Below are positions 32,637 through 41,451 of a stretch of DNA of 52,715 nt, piece by piece. Position 1 is the first letter of the stretch; each line of letters starts with the position of its first letter. This DNA comes from an uncultured Candidatus Saccharibacteria bacterium (GTDB lineage: Bacteria > Patescibacteriota > Saccharimonadia > Saccharimonadales > Saccharimonadaceae): NCBI GenBank assembly GCA_948614045.1, contig CAPFSK010000006.1, positions 1-52,715 of the forward strand, read 5' to 3'. Made by a program: the position numbers and the translations under genes. Under the pieces are notes generated by a model. It saw nothing but the letters and a program-made list of their open reading frames with translations, did not search any database and was not told where the DNA came from.

Positions 32637-33143
32637 CTATCGTACATGCACCTTTATGAAATCACTTTTACTGACAGTATATTTTTTACGATCATAAGGA
32701 AACTTTTTTGCAAGTTCGCGCTTCAGTTGAGAATATTGCTCTCTGACACCGGGATCAGTGCGAAGAATATTCCGAAACTTAATAACCTCGCACATCTCCT
32801 TACTATTCTGCTTCATAATATGAATAAAGTGCGTCCGATTTTCCTCTGTGCCTTTACGAATTAGAATCTCACCAGGATTGTTGTCTTCAACCTTTACGGA
32901 ATAATCAACAAGACTTTCAAATTTTTGCCTAACTTTTTCAAAATCCGACAAATCATTTAACCCTATAGCAATATCAACAATCGGTTTAGCATCTAGCCCC
33001 TCTACCGACGTAGAACCGATATGTTGGATGTCTAAAGCTAGTTCGCCAAAGACGCTCTGAAGATTACGTTTCTCATCCTCAAAGCCTTCTCTCCATTTTG
33101 AAGTCCATTTTTCTAATTTCACCTCGCCAACCTTTAAACCCAT
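32637..33143 (-). CDS. GrpB/UPF0157 nucleotidyltransferase-like protein
   Basis: 168 residues. The signature is QHIGSTSVEGLDAKPIVDIA, followed by THFIHIMKQNSKEM, as in the GrpB family (CoaE C-terminal-like, nucleotidyltransferase fold). GSTSV is the nucleotide-site motif. The role is unknown. The start at 33143 has GTGAGG; the longer frame would read back through cassette c8. AT-rich and flanked by cassettes on both sides, so probably part of the island. Confidence 0.82.
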   Translation of the reverse strand: MGLKVGEVKLEKWTSKWREGFEDEKRNLQSVFGELALDIQHIGSTSVEGLDAKPIVDIAIGLNDLSDFEKVRQKFESLVDYSVKVEDNNPGEILIRKGTEENRTHFIHIMKQNSKEMCEVIKFRNILRTDPGVREQYSQLKRELAKKFPYDRKKYTVSKSDFIKVHVR

Positions 33144-33198
33144 GCGCCTCACTAAAATATAATCTTTATCTCTAGCTCCATTATAGCATCCCCCCTCC

Positions 33199-33477
33199 GG
33201 CGCCACCACCATAGTACAGTTGCCATTGGCTTTTGTCCGTAGTGGTGGCATATTCCTTAGTTACAATCAAGCCGGGTATATCGGAAGTAATGGTTATTGG
33301 TGGTCTCGTACATCAAGCTCGTCTACCAACGCCCGTATCCTATTCTTCAATCCTACAGATATCAACCCGTCCAATAACCGCGACCGTTGGTTCGGTTTCC
33401 CCCTCCGCTGCCACTACCCCAACTTGTACACCACGTACAAGTCCAACTCACTACTTACAGAGGTGAAAACAACCTGA
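33199..33477 (+). pseudogene. Silent surface-protein cassette c8
   Basis: Full 5' block, WWSRTSSSSTNARIL, NPTDINPSNN, GFPLRC, close to the family consensus. After CHYPNL the frame reads through the palindrome to a stop at 33475-33477. Confidence 0.75.
33421..33443. repeat. Palindrome AACTTGTA-N7-TACAAGTC
   Basis: Same 23-bp palindrome, one mismatch, 9 bp after the conserved cassette end. Confidence 0.65.
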
Positions 33478-33557
33478 TATCGCTTAATTAAGCTATTCCA
33501 AGCAAAAAACATCACCATACCCCGAGGGCGACGGTATCAGATATAGGGCGCAGTTCT

Positions 33558-33669
33558 AAAGGGCGAAGTCAGTAGGGATGGAGTACGAGGAAGAGGTGAA
33601 GCACGCAAAGAGGCTGGGCTAATTGCCCTGCCTCTGCGTACTGGAACCTCTGACGAAGTAATCCGCCCT
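33558..33669. ncRNA. Large branched hairpin between c8 and pnp (E5)
   Basis: Stem AAAGGGCG/CGCCCT encloses AGAGGT/ACCTCT, then a long hairpin ACGCAAAGAGGC-T-GGGC-TAATT-GCCC-T-GCCTCTGCGT. It contains GAAGTCAG and TACG like the E elements but is not the same fold. It may also terminate pnp. Confidence 0.5.
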
Positions 33670-33687
33670 AATAACGAGCCCTTCCCC

Positions 33688-35859
33688 CTACTCTACGTTC
33701 CTCATGCTGAGCGACAACCTCCCCCGATCATCAATCGCCACCAGCTTCACCCGTACTTTTTGCCCCACCTTCAGTACATCGCTCACGTTCTCAATCCGCT
33801 TATCGCTAATCTGGCTCACATGCAACATTCCGTCCACCCCCGGCAAAATCGTCACAAACGCCCCGAAATCCTTAATCGTCGCAACCGTACCGTCATACAC
33901 CTTCCCCACTTCCGGCTCCTCGACTAGTCCGCGAATCCATTCCAAAGCTTGAGCAATCGCCTCATTCTCCCCCGAAATCGTCACCAATCCATCATCCGCG
34001 ATATCCACCATCGCGCCCGTCTCGCTCGTAATCTTATTGATCGTCTCCCCACCTTTTCCGATAATTGCCCCGATTTTATCCGGATTCACCATCAACTTCT
34101 CAATCCGCGGCGCATACACCGAAATCTCCTTGCGCGGCTCTGGAATTACGCTAAGCATATGCTCTAAGATATGCATTCTCCCCTCGCGTGACTGCTCAAT
34201 CGCCCTCTCGAGAATCTCTACCGGCAACCCGTGCACTTTCATATCCATCTGAAGCGCCGTCACCCCTTCCGTCGTACCCGTCACCTTGAAATCCATATCC
34301 CCGGCAAAGTCTTCCGCATCCATCAGGTCAGTCAAAACATACGCCTTATCAATATCATCCGCCGTAATCTCATCCCCCGCCGGCACATTCATCATCAACC
34401 CCATCGCAACGCCGCTCACTGGCCGCTTGATCGGCACCCCGGCGTCCATCAACGCCATACAGCTCGAACATGTCGCCGCCATACTGGTGCTACCATTTTG
34501 GCTCATGATTTCTGTCACACTCCGAATCGCGTACGGAAAATCCTCCTCGCTCGGCAACATCGGCAAGAGCGCCCGCTCCGCAAGATACCCATGCCCAATC
34601 TCCCGTCGCCCCGGCGAACCAATCCTCCCTGGCTCCCCCACCGTATAAGACGGTGCATTATAATGATGCATATATCGCCGCTTCCCGTCTGTCACTTCCA
34701 TCGTATCCACAACCTGCGCAAAGCTCAGTGGCGCCAAAGTCACGATGTTCATCGCCTGCGTCAAACCACGTGTAAACAAACTCGAACCGTGCGTCCGCGG
34801 CAAAATCCCAACCTGGCTCGACAATGGCCGTACTTCGTTCAATTCCCGCCCATCCGGCCGTACGCCATCCTCGACAATTCCCCGCCTTACTTCATGATGC
34901 ACCGCGAGGTCAAACGCCTGGTCATATTCCCCCTTAAGTCGTTCATCATAATCCGCGATTTTCTCTTCTTCAGTCTCTCCCTCTCCAAGTTCCGGAGCAA
35001 ACTCCGCGTGCATCTCTTCTTTCAGCTGCTCAATCACGCTCTGCCTCTCCAGCACATTACCCCGTACCTGATCCCCCGCATGCGCCTTATACCAGCTCTC
35101 CGCCTTCTCCTGCACGCCCTCATCCGGCAGTACCAATTCATACTCCTGCGCCTCTGGCTGCACGAGTTCAGCCAACTCTCTCTGTGCATCCAGCGCTGGC
35201 TGCACATTCTTCACCGCCCAGTGCATCGCCTCAATAATCATCGCCTCCGGCACTTCGTCCGCCCCCGCCTCGACCATCATCACCTTGCCGTCTTTACATG
35301 CTACGACTAGGTCCATCATGCTCCGCTCGCGCTCCTCCGGACTCAAAAATGCCTTGAACTCACCGTCCACGCGTCCAATTCTTAGCCCTGCTACTGGCCC
35401 ATCAAACGGCGTCCCTGACAACATCAGCGCGCTCGACGCGGCAATCATCGCCACCATATCCGGCCGGAAACTCGGGTCCATCGACAGCACCGTCGTCACG
35501 ACCTGCACTTCCTGCCGATACCCCTTCGGGAATAGCGGGCGAATCGGTCGGTCAATCAATCTCCCGACCAACACCGCCTCATCCGCCGGCTTCCCCTCAC
35601 GCTTAATAAACTTCGAACCGCTAATCTTCCCCGCCGCGTAGAATTTCTCTTCATAATCCACACTCAGTGGGAAAAAGTCCTGCACGACTGGCCTTTTACC
35701 AACAACTACCGACCCCAATACCACTGTATCGCCATAGCTCACCAAAACGCTCGCCGTACTCCGAAATCCTACCCGATTCACTTCGAGCGTCAAAGTCTTT
35801 CCGCAAAGCTCCCGCTCCACGCGAATCACCTGCTTACCGCTCGGGTTGATAATATCCAT
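33688..35859 (-). CDS. pnp: Polyribonucleotide nucleotidyltransferase
   Basis: 723 residues: two RNase PH domains separated by a helical linker (TGRDF-type GKRPVVQDFFPLSVDYEEK; the second with QVVDTMEVTDGKRRYMHHYN, GRREIGHGYLAERAL), then KH (IGAIIGKGGETINKI) and S1 (GKVYDGTVATIKDFGAFV). It degrades RNA 3' to 5' with phosphate. Ribosome site GAAAGGAAG. In many bacteria rpsO is directly upstream; here 1.4 kb with an unrelated gene and cassette c9 separates them. Confidence 0.97.
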   Translation of the reverse strand: MDIINPSGKQVIRVERELCGKTLTLEVNRVGFRSTASVLVSYGDTVVLGSVVVGKRPVVQDFFPLSVDYEEKFYAAGKISGSKFIKREGKPADEAVLVGRLIDRPIRPLFPKGYRQEVQVVTTVLSMDPSFRPDMVAMIAASSALMLSGTPFDGPVAGLRIGRVDGEFKAFLSPEERERSMMDLVVACKDGKVMMVEAGADEVPEAMIIEAMHWAVKNVQPALDAQRELAELVQPEAQEYELVLPDEGVQEKAESWYKAHAGDQVRGNVLERQSVIEQLKEEMHAEFAPELGEGETEEEKIADYDERLKGEYDQAFDLAVHHEVRRGIVEDGVRPDGRELNEVRPLSSQVGILPRTHGSSLFTRGLTQAMNIVTLAPLSFAQVVDTMEVTDGKRRYMHHYNAPSYTVGEPGRIGSPGRREIGHGYLAERALLPMLPSEEDFPYAIRSVTEIMSQNGSTSMAATCSSCMALMDAGVPIKRPVSGVAMGLMMNVPAGDEITADDIDKAYVLTDLMDAEDFAGDMDFKVTGTTEGVTALQMDMKVHGLPVEILERAIEQSREGRMHILEHMLSVIPEPRKEISVYAPRIEKLMVNPDKIGAIIGKGGETINKITSETGAMVDIADDGLVTISGENEAIAQALEWIRGLVEEPEVGKVYDGTVATIKDFGAFVTILPGVDGMLHVSQISDKRIENVSDVLKVGQKVRVKLVAIDDRGRLSLSMRNVE

Positions 35860-35883
35860 ATTCTTCCTTTCTCGGGAAAACCT

Positions 35884-35919
35884 CAGATAAAAGCCTTCTC
35901 ATGAAAAGATTTTTATCTG
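35884..35919 (-). promoter_or_regulatory. Hairpin in the pnp leader
   Basis: CAGATAAAA pairs with TTTTATCTG in the 5' UTR, about 25 nt before the ribosome site; TATAAT is at 35961-35956. Leader hairpins of this kind mediate PNPase autocontrol in enterobacteria; the same role here is inference. Confidence 0.45.
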
Positions 35920-35996
35920 CCGTCTTCCCAATAATTATAATTTTCTCCCCACCCCATTATACCACACTCCCTTTTGCCGAAATCCACATCAAAATA

Positions 35997-36025
35997 TTGA
36001 CTTTTTTGTTCGGGTGTGCTATAAT
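35997..36025 (+). promoter_or_regulatory. Sigma-70-type promoter
   Basis: TTGACT, 17 nt, TATAAT, reading into the hypothetical gene at 36098. Confidence 0.75.
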
Positions 36026-36097
36026 AGATACGATGCGCCGCAAACATCCCGTTTCCGGCCTCCATCGAACATTTCAAAAAAGGAGAGATTTCAGAAA

Positions 36098-36784
36098 ATG
36101 ACAGAAATAACAGCAGATTCAGCAGCGGTGATGTCCGCTGACTACCAAGGCATGTTCGCCTTAGTACTTGGTGACACAATTCAACAAATTACCTCTTTTA
36201 CAAAAAGAGTGCTCGATCCCCAAACCGACAGTAAAACCGACAACGCAGAAATATCTGAGACCTGCGAAAAAGACATAGTAAAAGCAATTACGCCGCCCAT
36301 TATTCATGTAGTTCAAACCGAAAAAGCCGACCGCAGCATTACAATTCAAAATGTGCCTCCGGTCAACGCTTACGACCTCAACTACAGCATCCTTGAACGT
36401 GTCTTAAACCACGTGAAAGACGCCTATATTAAAGGTTGCTACGAGGATGCCGAACTGAAAGAGAAATGCGCGGGGCGAGAATTCAAATTCTGCATGACAT
36501 ACTTTTTCCAGCATGACGGGGAGCAAACTTTAATGGCAAACTTTTGCGTTAGTCATACCAAAGATGCTCCGGCCTGGATTACAAATCCCAACCCTAAGGC
36601 AGAAGATCATCTGACACCAATGTCAGATGATGAGGTTAACCTCATCGCAGACGCATTCATTCGCCAGTGCGAGCATGCACTAAGTAACTATGTCAACATG
36701 GTATTTAACGATGCTATCGAAAACGGCATTGAACCTAATTACTACAATAAACAGTTTCCTATGACGAAACCGACAGTGAAGTAA
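36098..36784 (+). CDS. Hypothetical island protein
   Basis: 228 residues from ATG 36098 (MTEITADSAAVMSADYQGMF) with AAGGAG in front. The order is a helical N terminus, a beta section (ITPPIIHVVQTEKADRSITI), a region with several Cys, and a C-terminal helix. No domain is recognised. It lies between pnp and rpsO, has its own promoter and terminator, and is followed by cassette c9. It may be related in context to the gene at 51826, which is also just upstream of a cassette. Confidence 0.68.
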   Translation: MTEITADSAAVMSADYQGMFALVLGDTIQQITSFTKRVLDPQTDSKTDNAEISETCEKDIVKAITPPIIHVVQTEKADRSITIQNVPPVNAYDLNYSILERVLNHVKDAYIKGCYEDAELKEKCAGREFKFCMTYFFQHDGEQTLMANFCVSHTKDAPAWITNPNPKAEDHLTPMSDDEVNLIADAFIRQCEHALSNYVNMVFNDAIENGIEPNYYNKQFPMTKPTVK

Positions 36785-36839
36785 AATACCCGATACGATT
36801 CGACAGGAAAGCCTAAACAGGCGAGAACACCTCCTTTTT

Positions 36840-36886
36840 CCCTCTCCAACGCTAGCCTAGCTAGCCGCGGAGGGGGATTTCTATTT
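36840..36886 (+). terminator. Terminator of the gene at 36098
   Basis: CCCTCTCC...GGAGGGGG with inner GCTAGC-CTA-GCTAGC, then ATTTCTATTTT. Confidence 0.6.
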
Positions 36887-36952
36887 TGCGCATTTTCCTC
36901 ACATAAAACCACCGGTAACAGCACCGTAACATAAATTTCTACAAGTACCACC

Positions 36953-37184
36953 GGCGCCACCACCATAGTACAGTTACCATTGGCTTTTGTCCGTAGCGGA
37001 GCAACTAGTGTCTATGGTGGCAACGCCAACAGTCTAGGAACTAACGCCTACTACTGGTCATGCACTTCAGTCTCTTCCACTAGCGCACGTTATCTTGGTG
37101 CTTACTTAGACGGCAATGGCGTCCACCCATCCAACTCCAGCAACAACAATCGTTACAGCGGTTTCCCCCTCCGCTGGCTCTACC
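36953..37184 (+). pseudogene. Silent surface-protein cassette c9
   Basis: Full 5' block with TTGATT, then SGATSVYGGN, YYWSCTSVSSTSARYL, NRYSGFPLRWLYP. It has three or more extra codons in the interior and Cys to Trp at the end. The frame runs past 37184 through the rpsO terminator to 37276. The conserved part stops where that terminator begins. Confidence 0.72.
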
Positions 37185-37190
37185 CCCACC

Positions 37191-37223
37191 AAAAAACTCC
37201 CCTCATCCACAGACAAGAGGAGT
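37191..37223 (-). terminator. Terminator of rpsO
   Basis: ACTCCTC...GAGGGGAGT followed by TTTTT on the minus strand, 14 nt after the rpsO stop. Confidence 0.75.
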
Positions 37224-37236
37224 CTCCTAACCGGGA

Positions 37237-37503
37237 CTACTTCCGTAGCCCAAGTTCAGCGATCGTCTTCTTATAAAGATCGAAGTCCGTCCGCTCCAAG
37301 TATTTCAGCAACTTCTTGCGCTGACCAACCATCTGCATCAAACCACGCTTCGCCATGAAATCGTGCTTGTTCTGCTTCACGTGCTCAGTCACTTCCTTGA
37401 TCCGTTCCGTCAAGATCGAAACCTGCACCTCTGGTGACCCCACATCACTCTTGCTCCGAGCGAGCTTGCTAATCGCCTCAGCTTTTTTCTCTCTAGTAAT
37501 CAT
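37237..37503 (-). CDS. rpsO: 30S ribosomal protein S15
   Basis: 88 residues. SDVGSPEVQVSILTERI and GLMQMVGQRKKLLKYLERTD are diagnostic. TATAAT lies 9 nt before the ATG, giving a very short leader. Confidence 0.97.
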   Translation of the reverse strand: MITREKKAEAISKLARSKSDVGSPEVQVSILTERIKEVTEHVKQNKHDFMAKRGLMQMVGQRKKLLKYLERTDFDLYKKTIAELGLRK

Positions 37504-37569
37504 ATATCCCGTATTATATCACACCTTTCGCCCCCAGACAACCCCTTTTCTCCTCTTCCTTTTCCTCCA

Positions 37570-37774
37570 TTAGGCACTACCTGGGTAGAGGCAGCGGAGA
37601 GGGAAAGCGACACGTCTGGCATCTGTATTAGAAGGATTAATATTGATCATAGAATTAAGAAAATCATACCCATTCACTCCAGACGTTGCACTACTCGACC
37701 AATATTGACCTACGTTGCCTACTTGCCCATTACGACCAAAGTATAAATCGACGTACCCGCTACGAACAAAAGCC
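37570..37774 (-). pseudogene. Silent surface-protein cassette c10
   Basis: AFVRSGYVDLYFG, QYWSSSAT, INPSN, AFPLRCLYPGSA-stop and the full 3' block with TGGAGGAAAAGG. One base of the 5' block differs (GTTCG for GTCCG). Confidence 0.73.
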
Positions 37775-37832
37775 AAAACCTCAATTCAATAGAAGAAATT
37801 CCTACTAACGAACAAAAATAGGACGACAACAT

Positions 37833-37918
37833 TTGACTTTTATAAAAACTCGAGTAGAATAGGAATTACATTGGTTTAATTACCTTCGCTTTTTACGAGT
37901 GAAGGTAATTTTGATTTT
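37833..37918 (+). ncRNA. Convergent small RNA of toxin module 5
   Basis: TTGACT (37833-37838), 16 nt, TAGAAT (37855-37860). Ends in TTACCTTC...GTGAAGGTAA with TTTTGATTTT. Antisense to the 3' end of the tiny ORF. Confidence 0.58.
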
Positions 37919-37966
37919 CAAATCAGACTGAACGCATATACGCCAGACACGAATTCGTACTCTCAT
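37880..37966 (-). CDS. Tiny basic peptide, candidate type I toxin (module 5)
   Basis: 28 residues, MRVRIRVWRICVQS then DLKIKITFTRKKRR. AAGGGA lies 8 nt before the ATG. Its nearest relative in the window is module 3. The high Arg/Lys content and alternating pattern suggest a short cationic beta peptide. Confidence 0.56.
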   Translation of the reverse strand: MRVRIRVWRICVQSDLKIKITFTRKKRR

Positions 37967-38027
37967 ACACCGTATCCCTTTCTCCCACCTATGACCAAGT
38001 AAAGTACTAAATTGCCGCCCTGCAATC

Positions 38028-38072
38028 AGGCTAGCATGATTGCAGAAAAATTAGCAACCTTAAGTTTAATGA
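38028..38072 (-). promoter_or_regulatory. Shared island promoter, copy 5
   Basis: TTGCTA (38057-38052), 18 nt, TAGCCT (38033-38028). The upstream box is weaker (TTAAACTTAAGG). Confidence 0.6.
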
Positions 38073-38096
38073 AAAAACATCCACACATCCTCCTCC

Positions 38097-38369
38097 GGCG
38101 CCACCACCATAGTACAGTTACCATTGGCTTTTGTCCGTAGTGGCTACGTGGGCATTGTTACCGGCTCGTCTGGCAACTACGGCTACGGCGGCTGGGTTTG
38201 GTCACGTACAGCGTATTCCTCGACCTACGCCTACCGCCCCGTCTTCGATCCTACCAACGTCTACCCGTCTGATAGCAGCTCTCGTTTTCTTGGTTTTCCC
38301 CTCCGCTGCCGCTACTCCAACTTGTTCCCGTATTATAAGTTCAACCATACTTTAACGAGGGCAAGTTAG
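38097..38369 (+). pseudogene. Silent surface-protein cassette c11
   Basis: Full 5' block, GWVWSRTAYSSTYAYR, DPTNVYPSD, GFPLRCRYSNL; the frame continues to 38369 past the conserved end (about 38310). It faces away from toxin module 5, so the promoter and the cassette start are back to back. Confidence 0.74.
38319..38342. repeat. Degenerate AACTTGT palindrome
   Basis: AACTTGTT...ATAAGTT after cassette c11, the same position as at c4 and c8. Confidence 0.5.
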
Positions 38370-38400
38370 TGTTTTTACAATCTTAATTAGACTGTTTTGT

Positions 38401-38577
38401 AGCTTACTCTAGTCTAGTTTTAGGAATATAAAAGAGTCGAACCCAAGGTCTGTTTTTGGATTTTAGCGAAAGTCAGCGGAGTTACGCCTCCGGAACTTTC
38501 GTGACCTGTCAAGGTAAAATCCAAAAACAGACCTTGGCGTGAGACTCAACATTCCTAAAACTAGGCTGGGGTGAGCT
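38401..38577 (+). ncRNA. Covarying hairpin element E2
   Basis: Outer arm 38401-38427 pairs with 38551-38577. The inner stem is GGTCTGTTTTTGGATTTTA and its complement. Apex GCGAAAGTCAGCGGAG-TTACG-CCTCCGGAACTTTCG. Conserved single-stranded AACCCAAG before and TTGGCGTGA after the inner stem. Confidence 0.68.
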
Positions 38578-38601
38578 AGAAAGTAGTTAAATCAAAAACT
38601 A

Positions 38602-39381
38602 CTACACCCCCTCCGCCTCTTCCACCCTATACTCCCCCACCTGCGTCCGCCGCAGCGCCGTCAAATACGCCCCCGTCCCGAGCGCCTTCCCAATATCCTC
38701 TCCCAGCGCCCGAATATACGTCCCACTCGACACCTTGCATCTTATCGTCAAATCTGGCCATTTATAATCCAAAACCTCTATCTCGTAAATCTGAACCTTC
38801 CGCCGCGGCATCTCCACCTGCTTCCCCTCTCGCGCCAACTTATACGCCCTCTGCCCATTAATCTTCACCGCCGAAAACGCCGGCACCGTCTGCCAGTTTT
38901 CCCCAACAAAGTTTTCCACGCACTTTTCCACAACCTCTTTGTTCGGTTTTTCCGTCACAACCCGTTCAGGTATTTTGTCACGAAACCTCTCATCCGTCAA
39001 ATCTACCTCTGTACTAGCCACTACTTCCCCCTCCGGGTCACCCGTCGTCGACACTTCCCCTAGCCGCACCGTCGCAATATACTCTTTATCCAATTTTAGA
39101 AATTCATTCGCCCGTTTCGTCCCCTTACCTACGAGCAAAATCAAAAGCCCCGTCGCAAAAGGATCGAGCGTCCCCGTATGCCCGACCTTCACCTTCTTCC
39201 GTTTCTGTCGCACGACGCCATCTTTACCTTTCACCTCAATATACCCCGCTTCTTCCGACAACTTCCGTCGCACTCGCGCCACTACTCCAAAAGAACTCAC
39301 CCCCGCCGGCTTATCAACCAGCAAAATCTCGTCCTCCCCCAAATCTCTATTTTCGCCACCTAGCTTCCTGTTATCATTCAT
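38602..39381 (-). CDS. truB: tRNA pseudouridine-55 synthase
   Basis: 259 residues. ILLVDKPAGVSSFGVV, the catalytic GHTGTLDPFATGLLIL (Asp), YIATVRLGEVSTTGD and VSSGTYIRALGEDIGKAL. It modifies U55 in the T loop of tRNAs. A -10-like TAATAT lies 6 nt before the ATG with TTGACT upstream (leaderless). Confidence 0.96.
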   Translation of the reverse strand: MNDNRKLGGENRDLGEDEILLVDKPAGVSSFGVVARVRRKLSEEAGYIEVKGKDGVVRQKRKKVKVGHTGTLDPFATGLLILLVGKGTKRANEFLKLDKEYIATVRLGEVSTTGDPEGEVVASTEVDLTDERFRDKIPERVVTEKPNKEVVEKCVENFVGENWQTVPAFSAVKINGQRAYKLAREGKQVEMPRRKVQIYEIEVLDYKWPDLTIRCKVSSGTYIRALGEDIGKALGTGAYLTALRRTQVGEYRVEEAEGV

Positions 39382-39432
39382 GTCTACATATTACATTAGA
39401 ATGTCCAAAAGTCAAAACCAACCATCTTCCTG

Positions 39433-39546
39433 CTAAAACATATGGAAGTCGAACCGGTCATCGCTCTGCCGCTCTTTCAAATCTTCCCGTTCATGATAAG
39501 TTTCACAAGATTCATGACGCCCATACCAACATCTACCGCTACTCAT
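39433..39546 (-). CDS. Small Cys/His-containing protein
   Basis: 37 residues, MSSGRCWYGRHESCETYHE and a charged end. AGGAGG overlaps the stop of the upstream DHH-like gene, 9 nt before the ATG, so translation coupling is likely. C6, H11, C14 and H18 could bind a metal. It matches no family I know; the coupling is the main support. Confidence 0.5.
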   Translation of the reverse strand: MSSGRCWYGRHESCETYHEREDLKERQSDDRFDFHMF

Positions 39547-39555
39547 CCTAGCCTC

Positions 39556-41373
39556 CTAGTGCATCCCTGGAATCTGAAAAGCATCACTCTGTGTCACCGC
39601 TGTCGGCGTATTCCCCGCCCCAGCTGCCGCAGGAGCGCCTGTATTTCCCGCCACAGTATTAGCCGTCGGCAAAGCCGGAGGCATCATATCCGCTGTCGGT
39701 ACCGGCGCTGGCGGTGGTGGCAAAGTCACCCCGCTCGGTTTCGCCACCGGCTCCGGCCCCTGAACCGCTTCCACTGGCGCCACCTGCGCCGCCGGATTAG
39801 TACTAGCATTGCCAGAAACTTGCGCCACCGGATTCACACCAGCAGTATTAGCAGCATCCTGAGTCATCGAGCCAACATTAGCACTATCAGAAACCACTGG
39901 AGCCACCGTCGGCGTTGACACCACTGGCGCACTCGGCATCGCTGTCATACTGTTTTCGCCTATTCCCGGCTCAGCCAAAGCCTGCGCCATCATCTGCGCG
40001 TAATCTTTCCGCTCACCCGCTGCTGGCAACGGATTCACCATCCCCTGCTGCACTACTTGCGGCTGTGCTACCTGATTCGTCGTCGCAGTCATCCCCGCAG
40101 GCTGGCTCGCCAAACCCGCACCAGAAGCCCCAGCCGCCGCTGCATTCGCAGCCGCTGCTGCCACCGCCTCATTCACTGCCGCACTTGCCGCCGCAGCGAG
40201 CTCCGCCTGACTTGGCCCAGAAACCGAAGCCTGACCTACCTCAGCCGACTGCTCGGGTTGAGTCACAACCGCCGGAGCCTGCTCCATCTGCGTCTGCGCT
40301 GGCTCGACTACCGGCGTCACTACTGCGCCCTGAATCGCAATCTCCGGACCACCGTTAACCGGTATATCATCATGCGCCACCGCCAAATCCGTCCGCGGCG
40401 CCGCTCCCACACTATACGCCCCCGAATCATTATCCATCACATGCGCCGATATGAGCTGCTGATCTGCCCCCATCGACATCAACTTCGAAGCCAACTGCAT
40501 CGTATCCGAATTCGTCCGATCATTCGAGAACCGCCCCGTCGCCGCCACAATCCCTGTTAAGAGCGCCGTTGCCGTCTCTTTATCCAAGACTACATCTTCA
40601 CCCTGCATCGCAAAAATCAGCTTCGTCACCATCTCCGACACCGAGCTCGCCCCTGGGTCACTCCACTCAATCTCGGCAAACTTCCCTGGTGCATCAATCG
40701 TAATATCCACCGTCGTCGCATCATGCATAATCCGCCCGTGCTCCGCCAATGCCGAATCCAAGTCCGCCGCCGATGGCACACCCAGCGCCAACACCAAGTT
40801 CACATTATAATCACCGTGCGAGAATTCCAAATCTTCTTCTGTAATATTCGACTTATACGGCGTAATATAAACCTTTACAAAATCACCATCAAGCTTATAA
40901 CGCAAATGGTCGGCCTTCTCCTTGTTCAAAGCGATGATAAAATCTTGTAAACTATCCGTATTCGTCTCAAACGTCCCTTCCGGCTGCAAGAACTGTAGCG
41001 CATCCGGCGTCACCCCCGAATAAATCGCTGTCGTATGCTTCTGCAAACTGTCCAAGAAAAGTGTCAAGCCAATCGCCGCCGCCATCTCGTCCACCGACGG
41101 ATCACGCGACAACGCCACCAAGATATTCTCCGAACTCTTAATCTTATCGACAATCTTCCGCACGAAAACATCATTTGACGCCTTCGGCGAACCCGCTACT
41201 CGCGAACCTGGTTGTTTCTGCGGCGCCACTACTTTCTGCGCGCCAGAAGCTGCCCCCACCGGAGCCGTTCCCGCAGCCTGGGCTGCCCCTGCCGGCTTCG
41301 CCGCCGCACCCGCATTCGCCTGTGCTGAGGCTACCGGAGCTACACTTGGTGTTTTTTGACTTTGATTTTCCAT
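39556..41373 (-). CDS. DHH-like phosphoesterase-fold protein with low-complexity tails
   Basis: 605 residues. A disordered A/P/Q-rich N terminus (1-65), a domain at about 70-320 beginning SSENILVALSRDPSVDEMAAAIGLTLFL, in the place of the NrnA/RecJ-type first motif but with a degenerate metal site, later NDRTNSDTMQLASKLMSMGAD as in the DHH family, and a long A/P/Q/V-rich C terminus. It may be a catalytically inactive relative. The promoter is TTGACT-N17-TATCAT about 30 nt upstream. Confidence 0.6.
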   Translation of the reverse strand: MENQSQKTPSVAPVASAQANAGAAAKPAGAAQAAGTAPVGAASGAQKVVAPQKQPGSRVAGSPKASNDVFVRKIVDKIKSSENILVALSRDPSVDEMAAAIGLTLFLDSLQKHTTAIYSGVTPDALQFLQPEGTFETNTDSLQDFIIALNKEKADHLRYKLDGDFVKVYITPYKSNITEEDLEFSHGDYNVNLVLALGVPSAADLDSALAEHGRIMHDATTVDITIDAPGKFAEIEWSDPGASSVSEMVTKLIFAMQGEDVVLDKETATALLTGIVAATGRFSNDRTNSDTMQLASKLMSMGADQQLISAHVMDNDSGAYSVGAAPRTDLAVAHDDIPVNGGPEIAIQGAVVTPVVEPAQTQMEQAPAVVTQPEQSAEVGQASVSGPSQAELAAAASAAVNEAVAAAAANAAAAGASGAGLASQPAGMTATTNQVAQPQVVQQGMVNPLPAAGERKDYAQMMAQALAEPGIGENSMTAMPSAPVVSTPTVAPVVSDSANVGSMTQDAANTAGVNPVAQVSGNASTNPAAQVAPVEAVQGPEPVAKPSGVTLPPPPAPVPTADMMPPALPTANTVAGNTGAPAAAGAGNTPTAVTQSDAFQIPGMH

Positions 41374-41451
41374 ATTTTTATTTTCTTTACCCTATACCCC
41401 CATGATAGCACACATTCTCTTAAAAGTCAATCCCCTTTATGCTTATTCCTC

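Noticed and set aside
34231..35310. 359-residue ORF opposite pnp
   Set aside because: Antisense shadow of the recognised PNPase gene with Arg/His/Leu bias.
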